A stretch of 64,000 bases of DNA from Acanthornis magna (taxonomy: Eukaryota; Chordata; Aves; Passeriformes; Acanthizidae): assembly GCA_036785705.1 (NCBI GenBank), contig JAWUZG010000138.1, positions 389,501 to 453,500 on the forward strand. Reading direction: 5' to 3'. This document shows positions 21,301-32,950 of this stretch, piece by piece. Within the stretch, counting starts at the first letter, position 1. Every line of letters starts with the position of its first letter. Made by a program: the position numbers and the translations under genes. The notes below the pieces were generated by a model that saw only the letters and a list, made by a program, of their open reading frames with translations, made no database searches and was not told the DNA's origin.

Positions 21301-24300
21301 GAAAACTCTATCTCAATGACAGTCTTCTTCTTCAGGTCATCCCAGATCATGACTAAAACGGTGCAGAGACTGCATTAGACCATCAAGGCATATTCAAAGA
21401 TCCACAGCTCCCTTATAACAACTTGTAGTTCCCCAGCAGTCCGATAAAGGGATTTGCCCAATGGCTAAGCAGCTGCAGACAGGCATCCTGCTCACCAGAA
21501 GGCATTGAGCCACTATCAACCCCCTCATTTACACCATAACTCGTGTAAGCAGGAGCTGGTAAACTCCAACCACAAAAACAGACAATAAAGATACAATTTT
21601 CTAAAGAAAAGCAGCTTTTTTTGTTTGCTCTGAGGGTTATGAAAGAAATAGTGCAGCAGTTGAAAACAGTAGTACGTTTTCCTACGAAGCCTGCCAGGCA
21701 GGGAGCTTCCTGCTCCTTGCAGAGTTCACCGTGAGAAGGTCAGCAGGCTGTAGAGAGCAGTCACTGCAGGTACCAGCCTGTCAACACTGCCACAGCAGTG
21801 ATGCAACTCACTGCACCACGATGACTGAAACCTGCTGCAGCATGCCCTTCACCTGACCTTCAGGACATCCAACCCCAGCTCATGGCACTGGGTGTGGGAG
21901 CTCTCCAGGCAGTGTCACACAGGGGCAAGGCAGACGTTTGCAGGGCCCACCCCTTGAGCTCACCTTTGTTGGGTGGGTACTTCGGCTTTTTTCCTCCACC
22001 TACTAGTGCTAAATAGTTGCAACGAAACAACATTTCGACATGGCCAACACCACCTTCTAGAAACTCTGGAAGACAAATATTTTATTTAAAAGTGTCAGAA
22101 CCTGTTAAATTGACATCTAATTTTTACCACTTGCATAAGAAAAGCTCATGTTAATCCAGCATATTTCTCAGGCATCTGAGAAGAACAGCATCTTCCTATT
22201 CTGGCTGCCCTTAAAAACCAGACAATGTAGATTACTTGAAAGTTCTTCATACTGGAACAGTAAAGCCCTGGATTTCATAGAAGCCCTTGTGGTTTCTTCA
22301 ACAGCACTTCTGAGTGCTGTGTTCCCTTCCTGAAGAGTTGTACTTGAACACCACCCCCTTCTGCACCAGATCCTCCTCTTGACTCCATTAAAGCATTTAA
22401 AGCAGGACAACACATTCTGCTATGAAGAGGTGTTATCACTGTTGACAAATAGGCCTAAAATATTTACAAGTGATAACCTGAAACAATTTAAGAATGTGCA
22501 ATGTGTTCTGAACCTGTGTTAGAGCACTGAATCATTATCTGTACAGGTCTGACAGGCAATAGTTGGATGGGAATTCCATGGAACTCCTGGATGTAAGACA
22601 GACAAGCTAGAGTTGCAACAAGACTTGGTTTCATACTGGGTCACAGAGAAAATCAAATGGACAAGCTCCAGCTGGGAGTATCTTGGGCAGGTTTAAACCT
22701 ACACGAACAATAAACAGGATCTCTTCATGTACCTATGCAGCCAGTTCAGTGTGAGCTCTCAGAATCCACAGGGGAAAGGAAATCTGACTCATAAGAAACT
22801 TTTCACCACAGGAGTCCTGGAAGCATCTCCATCCAGAGCTACTGGCAGGGAGAGTTTTGACAAGGAACTCCACGGGACTTCAGGCTGAATCCTGACTCTG
22901 AGCACATTGTCACAAGTGACAGTTCCTAGGCATGTTGCTTAAGGAAGAATTTACTGTTAAGAGCAGAAAATAGTTTGTCAGTTTTGGCCATGTGAACAGT
23001 GACTAAATTCCTTACAGCAGTAGCAAGTGAAACTGTGCCTGGTTTCATAGGAATTGCTAATTTAAGTACATTTTGCTCTTATTAAATCCCTTTTATCACC
23101 AGAGGGTGAAAGTGCTGGGAAACCTGTTTAGCAGCTCACTTCCTATATTTAGGGTTAGAATGACATGGCTCAGTTTCAGTTTCCCATATTTTGACTCAGT
23201 TTTGTTTGCTTTCTGATAAAAAGCTCCACTGTTAACACAGCTCATCTATTGACTTCTGTAGGAGTAGCTTTACTGCACTAAGATCCTCCCAAATTTTTAA
23301 GCATACATAGAAGGTAAGATTTTAGAGCATTAGAGATCTGAGCTCTCAGTGCTCTTGAAGATAACACTCTTGAGTATGATAAATCTTACATTCAGATCTC
23401 CAGGAAAAAGGCTGGAGTCTTATTGCCACACTGGATCATCCAGATCACACAAGAACAGAAAAACTTCTGATGGTAAATAACACTGCTGCAGCAAGCGACT
23501 CCTCCTACTCGTAAATACCCAGGAAAACACCTCTCCTACTCGGGGCTACAAACACTAGCAACAGCAAACACAACTCTGCCAGAAGCTGAGACAAATTCCT
23601 CATCAGCCAATTGTGCAAATTAACAGCACGGAGACATCAGACCAGGCAATGGCACGAGTGAGAGTTCCTGTGGGACCAGCAGGAACTGCCTTTCCTGAGG
23701 CTTTATTCAAAGCCTTCCAGGGTTGAAAAGTGAAAGCTGAGCAAGAACCAGTTAGGAAAAAATGAGGAGGCTGAGCTTCCAACACAGAGCAGCATGTTGT
23801 AATAAGTAAGTGTTTTACCTTGTTTCTCTTTTTCTTTGAGCGGATCTGCATTATAAACTCGGAATCCATTTTCCATTCCACATGCAAAGCATCCTGTGGT
23901 AAAAAGCACATATATATACACATATATCGTAATTGCCAGACACAGTCAAGAAGGAAGCAAGAGCCAGAGGGTTAGGAAAGCATTACTCAACAACTGCATG
24001 GTTACGCTCAAGCTGAAGAGCACTCACAGGCTCTGCTAGTGATGGCAAGTGAAAACCTTTCAGAGAAGTTGTCCTCTATGCTGGCCTGGTGGAAATATCT
24101 TGGAATGGGTTTTAGGCAGATAAGAAAACAACAGGAGGAAAGGAAACCAATTCCCAACCCACCTGGATCCTGTGCCATGCTCTACAGAGTGCAGGAAACC
24201 AGCATTTTAATGTTTATGGTCCAACAGTTATGAAGTAACCTCCCTCCTTTCTTAACAGATCCAAATTTACCTCATGATTACAACTCTGCTGTGGATGTTT

Positions 24301-27300
24301 CCAGAGCACAAAGCTCCTCAAACAGCTTTTCCAACTGCGCTAACGAGAGCTGACTGCTGTACCATGCCAATAATTATATACCAATAGCTGAAGTCTAACC
24401 CAGGACATAAGCAGCAGCCAGACTAAAATACTCTGGAAAATAACTGTAGTTACTTTTTCATACAGAAGTATGCATGTGAGTCTTTAATGGAATCCATTAA
24501 ACTGCCAGTCCCTTGTCCTGCTCCTTCCCCTGCTAACAGGTGAACAGAGGCACTGGTACAAAGAAATGACACTGTGAAGTCAGAGAAATGACAAGTCACC
24601 AAGAAGCTGCTGTCACTGGCAGCAGCCTGACGGCAGGTTGGTTGCTACACAATTTATGTGCACTGTACCAAAAATCCAGTTAAAGATCTTTGAGGTACTG
24701 GAACATAAGTTCCAGTTACTCTGGTTCTGTTCTTTTGTACTGCAATGATTTGAACCACTCAAATAAAAACTGAGAAGCTCTGTCTAAACACACCCCTTCC
24801 TCAAACTCAATACTCCAACAATCACAGGGCATGTGGGGGAAGGAAACAAAACATGAAAACCTACACCCTTAACCCAAAAGAGTCCCAGGTACAACTTCAC
24901 CCTGTCCAAGATTTTGTAATAAATTAAGTGCACAAAGTTCTTGTTTATATACATAAACACACACACAAAGTGGCTAACGAGAATGTAATAATTATAGCAA
25001 GATTAGAAACCTTATTGAAATAGGCTTTGATTTGAACTCTGTTCACTTTCTCTCCTCCCCTCTCAGCATTGGTTTGCTCTGGCAGCCAGGTCTGTAAGCA
25101 TGCCCTGCTGTGATCTCTCAGCATGAACAAGCTGCCACCCCGGGCAGGACATTACCAGGACAGCCAGGGAAAAAATTGCAATGGAAATCTTTTCCTCTAC
25201 AGAAAGCATTGTACAGGATGAGAACTGATCTGTTCCTCATAGCAGATCCATGTAATTCTTTTCCAGCAACAGTTTTCTAATCCCATATTGTATTTCCAGA
25301 AGAGTGAAAGGGAAGGGATGCTGAAGCTGTTCATACTAAGAAAGCGCTGTAAGGTTTGAGTTGTGCTAATCTCAGCAGCTCCTAACAACCCAAATGGAGT
25401 GTTCCTGATGCAATCAAACACACACTTTACATTTCCTGCAGCGCCACTACAGCTTTCTGCAGGACCAACCTCATGACTAAGACGTGGGCTGCTTTAATGC
25501 CTTGGGAATATCCACATTTTTAACTGAAGAAAACACACCAGAATGTGGGGATGTGAGTAACGGTGAAATTCCCCACATGGTCGATCACTACCCACAGAGA
25601 TATGAAGCTCTCAGGCATGGCAACCCCTGAGTCAAACAAGAGAAAAAAAAACATACAGGAAGATTGCTGTTTCTCCTTCAATTCCAGGTTGCAGGAGCAG
25701 CTTTGAAGCTTGGTGATTCCCATCTGACTGACTTGTGTTACCAGTGGAATCACAAATTTGATGGCTACAGCTTGTAAGCCCTTCCATACGAGAGAGCTGG
25801 AAGGGGCTGACAGAGGAGGGAACACTTTCTTAGGTTCACTTCCTTCCACGGGAAGTGCACCTCTTATTTCAAGAAGGGACAGATGAGCTGAAAAGCCACT
25901 GACAAAAGATAACTCAGATACTTTTAAAAAGTAGAATATAATGATTACAGAGTTATTGCCCTGACCCACAATCATGCTTGTTCCTACAGTAAAAGTGCTA
26001 TTTGCCACCTGTGCCAGTGAGGCCAGAGTGAGTTTTGTTCCTCCAAATCTGCAGAAAAAGGAAGGGTTAAATTAATGACCAGCCTAGAAGATGCCACAAG
26101 CTGAAGGGGGCACATTGGCACAGAGAAACCTGCAGGATCTAGGGCCTGAGGTCCAGCTATGGCAGCAGTGGAATCCAGGGAAGTGACAATGTCCAGCACA
26201 GCTTCTGCCATGGTGGTTTTCCTTGGCACAATAAATGCTGTCTAAAGCCAAGAGCACAGGACCCTACCAACATTGCAGGATCCCACAGCAAAGCATTCCA
26301 GCCCACTGGAGAAGAGTAACTCAAGTGTTTCAACACCAAAACAAACCCACACCTCAGTTTTCAAACCAGCTTTAGGCTGCAGCAGCAACAAAAGAGAAGC
26401 TTGTCAGCAATTTACAGGTATGGCCATTTATTAAAATGTTTTGTCTCTTCATTTCTGTAAAACATTTTAGTGTCCTTCTGAAAGCATTAGAAAAGGAGCC
26501 GAAATCAGGAGCTCACAGCCTCAAAATTAAGAAACTAAAATCAGAGTATTCTGACTTCAAACAACAGACAACTTCCATTTCCCTGTGTTGCATTGTTTCT
26601 TTTTTAATTTAAAGCCTAAAAGTGGCAAAGGCACCTGATACAAGAACAGCATCACTCAATCAGAGCAAGGGAGGCTCATGGCAGAACAGCCACAGCTGCT
26701 TTATCACTTGCCAGTCAGGGAGATTCAGCCTGGGAGGGACTTCTTCGATGATTCTTCCTGTTCTCCCAACCCTGTGGGATCGGCCAGTCTTAAATTACTA
26801 AGAAATTAGGTTATTGTGACAATACATGCAGACACCCACACTTGTGAGCTTCAGCACACAAGTGACTCACATTCTATTCCCAGCAGAAGCAAGAAGGAAG
26901 CACAGAACTCTCCCTCCTCTCTGCTCTCCTGTGGTAGCCAAACATCACCTGCCCTTCAGCACTTTAGAAGGGCCCTAAACTAATAAAAGGTCACTCTGTT
27001 ACCTGCAGTGCCACATCATCATTCCTAACAGGAAGAGCTCCAGGAGCTGCCAAACAGAAGCCAAATGTGTTTTTTCTTCACATTTTTGTCATCACTCAAT
27101 TGCCTGGCCAGGTGAGGTAGGATGGGACATGAATACTGCCAGCTCACAGATTCCCAAGACAAATTCCTTAAGGTGCTTTGGAGGTGACATTATTCAAAAA
27201 AGGGTTTATCTTGCATTTATCACTACAGAGTTTAAGGAAGCCTTTGCCACAAACAAGTTTTATATTAAAATGATGATCTAAAGGCATTTTGCAATAAAAG

Positions 27301-28482
27301 AGAAACTTTTCTGCTGTACACAGCTCTACAGACCAAGCACCAAATATCACTGCTCCATTACAGACCCTGCAGGTCTGAAATTAAATTCATCCTCAAAAAT
27401 CTTTTTCCATCTCCACTGCAGAGGCAAGATGAAAATAAGTGCAGAGCTGCTGAGAAACAGACTATTCTATTCTTTTCAAGTCTATGGGATAGCAGGAAGA
27501 GAGCTGCCAAAATGCTTATACCTCTCTACCTGCTTGATGTGCTATTGCCAAGATGTCATCAGAGATGTTTGACCAAAATCAACAGAATAATTTGTGTTTA
27601 CATGTGACTTCAACAGCATCAGCAACAGGTACATGAGCTGCAGTCTACAATGACAGAGGCTGCAGGAGTATCTTAAGCAAGAATATTATTTGTTAAGGCA
27701 AAAGGATGTTACACAATGATGAGTCTACTCCTTATTCCAAAAAATGACACTCATAAGACTGGTACTATTTTTGTCTTGAAAAAGCAAGATGAGGCACATG
27801 CACCCCTTTCTGGTGAAGGCCTTCCCCTCTAACAAAGGGAAAAGATAAGCCAAGGATGCAGCAAAGATTCACAGTGGGCTGTGTATCACTGCTTGCCTGC
27901 CAGCGTAATTAGTAGTGTTAACCACAATTTTTAAAATACAAACCAGGTAAAAAGAAAGGAACAAGCAGTTACACCAGTGATTTTGAATGTGGAGTACTTA
28001 CACCGAGAAAAGGCTGAACTTCCCAAAGAAGCCCTTGAAGCACAGGCTTTGAGGAGCCTGACAGAGCCACACACGGTGAGCATCCAAGTGCACCAAGCCC
28101 CAACAAGCCTGGTCCTGTTCGTTCTCCTCTCCCCCTACCCACCCATTCAACTCTGCGAAGCGCTGGGCCGACCGCACCAGTGCTAAAACAACGGGAGAGC
28201 CACTAAATACTCCCGCTGCCAGCGGCCTTCCCGGCTCCCTCCAGCAGCTACGGCCGCCACACCTCGGGCATCCCCTACGGCAGCCGCAGCCCGGGAACGC
28301 AAGCGGGACCCCGCAGCTGATGGGCCGGGAGCCGCGGTAGCCCCAGGCCCAGCCCAGCGGCTACGCACCGCCGCCCCTCCGCGGCACCACCGACGCCCCG
28401 GACCCGCACCCTCACCGTGGTCCTGGTTGAAGCCGGCGTAGAGCAGCCCGTTGCCGTGCGGGTTGGCCGGAAGCAGGTTCAT
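15257..28482 (-). CDS. WDR45B: WDR45B (WIPI3), PROPPIN beta-propeller autophagy protein, complete
   Basis: Ten minus-strand exons (28416-28482, 23819-23893, 21964-22065, 21265-21352, 20639-20733, 19121-19311, 17166-17251, 16296-16397, 15667-15788, 15257-15363) join to 1035 nt, 344 codons plus TGA, the same length as the human protein. It starts [19 protein letters not shown] and ends [10 protein letters not shown]. It is a seven-bladed WD-repeat PROPPIN; the LRRG motif (residues 224-227), the L/FRRG signature that binds PI3P and PI(3,5)P2, is intact. Family role: a cytosolic/autophagosomal effector of the WIPI group linked to AMPK-TSC signalling and autophagosome maturation; human loss-of-function variants cause neurodevelopmental disease. 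The start is set by the family N-terminus in the CpG island. It converges with FOXK2. WDR45 (WIPI4) is the closest alternative, but sequence and synteny favour WDR45B. Confidence 0.97.
15667..15788 (-). CDS. WDR45B: WDR45B coding exon 9
   Basis: Acceptor CTTTCAG, donor GTGAGT. It encodes [35 protein letters not shown] and PNAVI. Confidence 0.95.
16296..16397 (-). CDS. WDR45B: WDR45B coding exon 8
   Basis: Acceptor CTGCAG, donor GTAGGG. It encodes [18 protein letters not shown] and [15 protein letters not shown]. Confidence 0.95.
17166..17251 (-). CDS. WDR45B: WDR45B coding exon 7 with LRRG lipid-binding motif
   Basis: Acceptor TTTCAAG (non-consensus base before AG), donor GTACGT. It encodes [21 protein letters not shown] and SQAANIY. 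The LRRG is the phosphoinositide-binding signature of PROPPINs. Confidence 0.95.
19121..19311 (-). CDS. WDR45B: WDR45B coding exon 6
   Basis: Acceptor CTTTCAG, donor GTAAGA. It encodes [36 protein letters not shown] and [10 protein letters not shown]. It is the largest internal exon (191 nt). Confidence 0.96.
20639..20733 (-). CDS. WDR45B: WDR45B coding exon 5
   Basis: Acceptor TTTCAG, donor GTTAGT. It encodes [18 protein letters not shown] and [13 protein letters not shown]. Confidence 0.95.
21265..21352 (-). CDS. WDR45B: WDR45B coding exon 4
   Basis: Acceptor TTTTAG, donor GTAGGT. It encodes [18 protein letters not shown] and [11 protein letters not shown], with a split Arg codon at the end. 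Confidence 0.95.
21964..22065 (-). CDS. WDR45B: WDR45B coding exon 3
   Basis: Acceptor CTTCCAG, donor GTGAGC. It encodes [19 protein letters not shown] and [15 protein letters not shown]. Confidence 0.95.
23819..23893 (-). CDS. WDR45B: WDR45B coding exon 2
   Basis: Acceptor ACCACAG, donor GTAAAA. It encodes [19 protein letters not shown] and EKEKQ, the first propeller blade; 75 nt with split codons at both ends that fit exons 1 and 3. Confidence 0.95.
23894..28415 (-). other. WDR45B intron 1, 4.5 kb
   Basis: The largest intron of the gene. Contents: short AT/CA runs near 23920-23936 and 24954-24968, otherwise unique AT-rich sequence rising in GC towards the promoter after about 28150. Confidence 0.7.
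28416..28482 (-). CDS. WDR45B: WDR45B coding exon 1
   Basis: ATG is at 28482-28480. It encodes [20 protein letters not shown] plus DH and one base of Gly23, then donor GTGAGG. It lies in the CpG island. Confidence 0.95.
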
Positions 28483-28554
28483 GGCTCCGGCTCGGCCCCT
28501 TCGCCCCGGCCTGCCGCCCCTCACACCATGGCGGCGCCCGCCCGCCTCAGCCCC

Positions 28555-28740
28555 GCCGCGGGAGCCCGAACCGAGCCGGGACGAGCCGAGCCGGGCTGAG
28601 CCCGCTCGAGTCAGGCCGAGTCCAGCCGAGCTCGCCGGAACCGAACCGGACAGAGTCCGGCCGGGCCGAGCTGAGCCGAACCCGCCCGAGCCGGGCTGAG
28701 CAGAGCCGAGCCCAGCCGAGCCAAGACGGACAGGCCGGCG
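28555..28740. repeat. Degenerate CGAGC/CGGGC short tandem field
   Basis: Repeated variants of GAGCC, GGGCTGAGC and GAACCGAGCCGG run for about 185 bp upstream of the WDR45B start. The unit is imperfect at about 5 and 10 bp. It generates long GC-only open frames on both strands that are not genes. Confidence 0.65.
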
Positions 28741-28854
28741 GCTGCTTCCGGCCCTGCCAGGCACCGCTGCCGAGCGCAGAGCCCATCCAGCCGCCCGCAG
28801 AGGAGCGCTGAGTAGTCGAGCGGCGAAGCGCGGGAATGGTGGCTGGAGCGCCGG

Positions 28855-29010
28855 CGATGGACCGGGTCTGACCGGGAGTGACCGCCGGGAGTGACCCAGA
28901 CTGACCGCCCGGACTGACCGGGACCAACTGAGACTGACTGACGGGGATCGACCGCCGGGAGTGACCGGGCCGGACCGGGACTGACCGCCGGGCCGGACGG
29001 GAGGATGGGT
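28855..29010. repeat. Degenerate TGACCGGGAC minisatellite
   Basis: Repeated variants of GACTGACCG, GGGAGTGACCG and GACCGGGACTGACCG over about 155 bp, at the outer edge of the WDR45B CpG island. Confidence 0.7.
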
Positions 29011-29280
29011 GGCCCAGGCCCGGTAACACACAGGGCAGGGCAGCCCCCGGGCCCCACCCAGCTCCAAAGGACTATTTGGTAAAAACTTTCACATCAAACT
29101 AGTGAAAACAGAGGAGTTGCAGTTGGCACACGCTAAAATAGGAATCCCCTGAGTGGACAAAAACACAAACCAAACCACTCCCAGACCCAACCACCAACAC
29201 CACAATGCGTCTTGAAAATGTGGAAATTCTTGAGACCGAAGGTCCTGAGCACCCTAACTGGAATTAAATAGTAATTTTAC

Positions 29281-29354
29281 TTCAAGCAAGATGATGGGCC
29301 CAACAACCTGGTGAGGTCCCTTCCAACCTGAATTATTCCATGACTGTATGATGA
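29281..29354 (+). mobile_element. CR1 LINE 3'-end fragment (forward orientation)
   Basis: It ends GGTCCCTTCCAACCTGAATT, ATTCCATGACTGTATGAT, the characteristic CR1 3' terminus with its 8-bp-type tail repeat (degenerate ATTCTATGAT). About 74 bp, strongly 5'-truncated. Confidence 0.85.
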
Positions 29355-29596
29355 GCTGGAGCCCAGACTGTGTGCACTCACACCAACACCAGCTATTCCC
29401 CATCCCTCCTTTTCCTCGCTCACCTCCTCGTTTCCTCGTTCACCTCCTTTTCCACGCTCACTCTGCGCCTTCCACTGATGCCACATCTCGGATTTGTGCC
29501 CAGCTCTGTTGGGAAGTGATCTCAGCTTTTCAGTGCATAACAGCTGAGTGTAGCTCTGGAGCTCTGCACGGACCAGCTACTAAAGTATTCTTTAGA

Positions 29597-29655
29597 CACT
29601 CAGATATATAGATATATAAATATATAGATATAGATATATATCTATATAAAAATAG
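29597..29655. repeat. AT-rich (GATA/TATA) microsatellite with a 20-bp palindrome
   Basis: An AGATATATAGATATATAAATA-like run. It contains a perfect 20-bp inverted repeat at 29628-29647. Confidence 0.85.
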
Positions 29656-31714
29656 AATAATCACATTGCATCTTTACAAGATTTTGTTTCCTCGGGCAGC
29701 CAAGAGACTGGGTAATATAAAATAACAAATCCTTTTTTGTGTTTTTTAAAGCCTCCTGTCCAACTACTGCCCCAGGCTTTACTTAATCCATGTGGGATTG
29801 CTGCAGGCATTACCAGGAGTGAGGAGTACTGCTCCAGCCTCTCCTCACCTTGTCTTTAGCCTGGCTGGCAGGAGGAACAGAGACTCTGGCCTCGGGGACA
29901 CACACATCCGTGGTAATGCTCCCTCCAGCCAGGAATTGTTCCTGCATATCACATAGAGGAAGGGACCAGACTGGTGACTGAGGAGGCCAAGGGTATAATT
30001 TGGAAGAAATAAACCAAGGTAACCATGTGCATGGGACAGAACTCTTCACCCTGCACCCGGACACTAGCGAGCATATCCAGAGCGCTCCCAAAGTCTGGGT
30101 GTCTCCCTCCGATTCCGGTTTAGCCCTTGGAGCTGTAGGCAGCTTGTGCACATGTCCTGCGGGAATGGAGATGCAATTTCACCATCCCAACAGCTCCCCC
30201 GCGCCAGAGTTTCCCCGAGCTCCCCCAGCACAGGCAGCCCAGCAGGTGGAGCCTGCTCATCACCCGGGGACGGATCCCCCAGGAATTCCTTCCATCGCAC
30301 TTGGTTTTGCCGGTTAGGCTTTAACCGTGAGAAGAACTTGTTCTGATGGCACTTTTCTTTAAGCTGATGCATTGACTGCTCGAGGTCCTGGCATCATTCT
30401 GGCATTTTACTGGCCAGAATTTCCACCCTAACAGAGGATGTCAGTGCTGATCCAGGAGGAACATCACAGATGTAACTTGGTGGTATCTCACAGCAGTGAC
30501 GACAGTGATAGGAAACTGGGATGAAGCTGCAGCAAAGGATTATTATTACTGATGAGGAGGAGTCATACAATCCCTTCACACATTAAAGACTTGGCTTGAG
30601 TTATTCTTCCACATTTCAGGTAACAATTTTGTAGACAGATGTTGTATCAGAAGCCTTATGTGATACTTACAGGCTGAGTTCATATTCCTGGTGTCTAATT
30701 CAGGTATATTGTTCTTCACATTCTTCTAAAGGAAGATAAAGCCAACCCTCCCCAAAGAAACAATTTCTGTTCTAAAGAATCTAAATAAAGGATTTTTTTT
30801 CCAGAAACATTCAATTTATTTATTTTTGAAATAGTGTTCTTCAAGTTGTGTTTCTTTTACCACAGTGTCTGTGGCATTTTTCTCCCAGAACTTTCTCATA
30901 GAGTGGTATGAAATGTTGGGTTTTTTTTACAGAAAAGTATCTAAACTTCAAATTAATTCCTCAAAATATTAAAAAGCATACAAAAACGTTTATCAAATGA
31001 ATTACATACACTAATGAGACAAAACCTTGTTGTGCATGTGCATAATAATTATAGATCCATTTTTAGTTTAGTGAAGTTTGTCCTTAAAAATTACTGAGGG
31101 AACTTCACAAAGATTCCAAATGCACAATTGCAGCACTACAGAATTTGTCACACTATTGGTAGAATTTAACAATGATAAACACACTGTTAAGTATATTTCA
31201 TACATTTTATTGTATTTAACACATATTGTGTTTAATATATTTTCATTGTATTTAATGCATGTTAAATACCTCTGCCTGAATATGCAGACCCATGACTCAT
31301 TTTTATGTTTTTAATCGCTTGCAGAAAAGACAGGATTTTCTTTTATTTTTAAGTAAATTTCCAGATTCCATGGAATTAAGAATTGAATCTAATGGTATTT
31401 ATTCTCTGTATAAAAACACACCAGCTAGTGAAACCAATGGTGTTGTGTACATTAGAAACTAAAAGGCAGCATGAAAATGGAACAGCAAAATGTCATGTCC
31501 TTTTGGTGGCACTGGATGTGTCATTCATCCCAAAGCACTATTTCTGATGTGAGTAAGCTCTAAATTAAGACTTCATGTTGTAATTTTTGTCAGTGCGATA
31601 CGTACGTGGAGTGTGCTCTGCCATTACACAGGAGTCCGTGTGTTGAGTCTGGAGGGCCACGGGGCGCTTGTGCACGGGAGGGTGCGGAGCGGGGAACAGT
31701 GTCAGATTGCCGGC

Positions 31715-32560
31715 ACACCGGGAACTGTCCCCCCTCACACCGGGAACAACCCCCCCTCACACCGGGAACAGCCCCCCCTCACACCGGGAACAGCCCCCCC
31801 TCACACCGGGAACACCCCCCCCTCACACCGGGAACAACCCCCTCCACCCACCGGGAACAACCCCCCCTCACACCGGGAACAACCCCCTCCACCCACCGGG
31901 AACAACCCCGCCTCACACGGGCAACTGATCCCCGTTACACCGGGAACAGCCCGTTCCTCACACCGGGAACAACCCCCTCCACCCACCGGGAACAACCCCC
32001 CCTCACACCGGGAACAACCCCCTCCTCACACCGGGAACAACCCCCTCCACCCACCGGGAACAACCCCCCCTCACACCGGGAACAACCCCCCCCTCACATC
32101 GGGAACAGCCCCCTCCTCACACCGGGATCGGCTTCCCCCTCACACCGGGAGCAGACCCTCCATCACTGCGGGCACGACCTCCCCTCACACCGGGAACTGA
32201 CCCCCGCCCCACGCCGGGACAGCCTCCCTCACACCGGGAACAGCCCCTTCCTCACACCGGGAACAGCCCCTTCCTCACACCCGGAAACTGCCCCCCGTCA
32301 CTGCAAGAGCAGCCGCCCCTCACGCCGGGAACTGCCCCCCGCATCGGGAACAGCCACCCGTCCCGGCGGGAAGAGCCGTCCCTCACACCGGGAACTTCCC
32401 CCCTTCACACCAGGAACCGCCTCCCTTCATACCGGGAGGTGCCCCCCAACACTGCAGGAACTGCCTCCCTTCATACCGGGAGGTGCCCCCCATCACTGCA
32501 GGAACAGCCTCCCCCTCACACCGGGAACTGCCTCCCCCTCGCACCCCGGCACAGCCACCC
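31715..32560. repeat. C-rich minisatellite, 22/23-bp unit, upstream of FN3K
   Basis: The unit is CGGGAACAACCCCCCCTCAC plus AC (22 bp), with a 23-bp variant (CGGGAACAACCCCCTCCACC plus CAC). Copies are near-perfect at 31725-32130 and progressively degenerate to about 32560. Because 22 and 23 are not multiples of three, all frames stay open, producing a spurious 432-codon plus-strand open frame rich in HREQ/PPLTPGT. The G-rich strand is the minus strand. Each unit carries CpG. Confidence 0.9.
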
Positions 32561-32950
32561 CTACGCCGGGCCCCCGGGGTGCCGCTCACCCGAGCTGTGC
32601 CCGCAGGGCCTCCCGGCGGTCCCGTCCCCCAGCCCCGCGGGGATCTCCCCCTCCCCACGGCACTGGCCCCCACCGGCAGGAATTTCCGCAGGGAATCGTG
32701 GGCTCCAGCCGGCCTTCCCGCCCGGTTCATCCTCCTCCCCGCAGCCCGCCCGGCCGATCGGCGGATTTAATCACATCTTTCTGGGCTGCCGCTTTGGATT
32801 TCACACCAAATGCCCCCGAGACAGCTATTCCTGGGGCTGCCTTCAGCTTCCCTCTAGTGGATTGGCCTAAAATGGTCCTTCCGCAGGCGATCCCGGAGCT
32901 TTAAAGCGGCTCCAAACTACAAATACCAGCAGCTCCAGCACCGCTGAGAG
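32300..32950 (+). promoter_or_regulatory. Probable FN3K CpG-island promoter region
   Basis: CpG-dense sequence beyond the best minisatellite copies, with an inverted CCAAT box (ATTGG, 32861-32865) and a sequence resembling a minus-strand CTCF core at 32846-32860. The FN3K start codon is 300 bp downstream; a T-rich AG at about 33190-33200 could be an acceptor for a 5'UTR exon. The promoter position is inference. Confidence 0.5.

Larger units (their letters stand above)
19312..23818 (-). other. WDR45B introns 2-5 region
   Basis: Introns 19312-20638, 20734-21264, 21353-21963 and 22066-23818. I see no CR1 copies, tandem arrays or RNA genes. The exons between them are listed separately. Confidence 0.65.
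28200..29060 (-). promoter_or_regulatory. WDR45B CpG-island promoter region
   Basis: A sharp rise in GC and CpG density around exon 1, falling to ordinary AT-rich DNA after about 29060. The start codon is at 28482, so transcription probably begins at 28500-28700. Two degenerate repeat fields occupy the upstream half. No TATA box stands out. Confidence 0.75.
29061..31689. other. Intergenic region between WDR45B and FN3K
   Basis: It holds one CR1 tail (29281-29354) and an AT-rich microsatellite (about 29600-29655). The rest is unique sequence. In human, RAB40B and FN3KRP lie between WDR45B and FN3K; I looked for their motifs (Rab GTPase GDSDVGK/WDTSGQ, SOCS box; HGDLW-type kinase exons) and saw none. 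Confidence 0.65.

Noticed and set aside
28183..29067. 294-codon minus-strand open frame over the WDR45B CpG island
   Set aside because: Only its segment 28416-28482 (WDR45B exon 1) is real; the upstream part is GC-repeat sequence and the downstream part is intron.
31606..32904. 432-codon plus-strand open frame rich in Pro/His/Thr
   Set aside because: It is the 22/23-bp minisatellite read through; the peptide periodicity follows the DNA unit, other frames are open too, and no domain is present.
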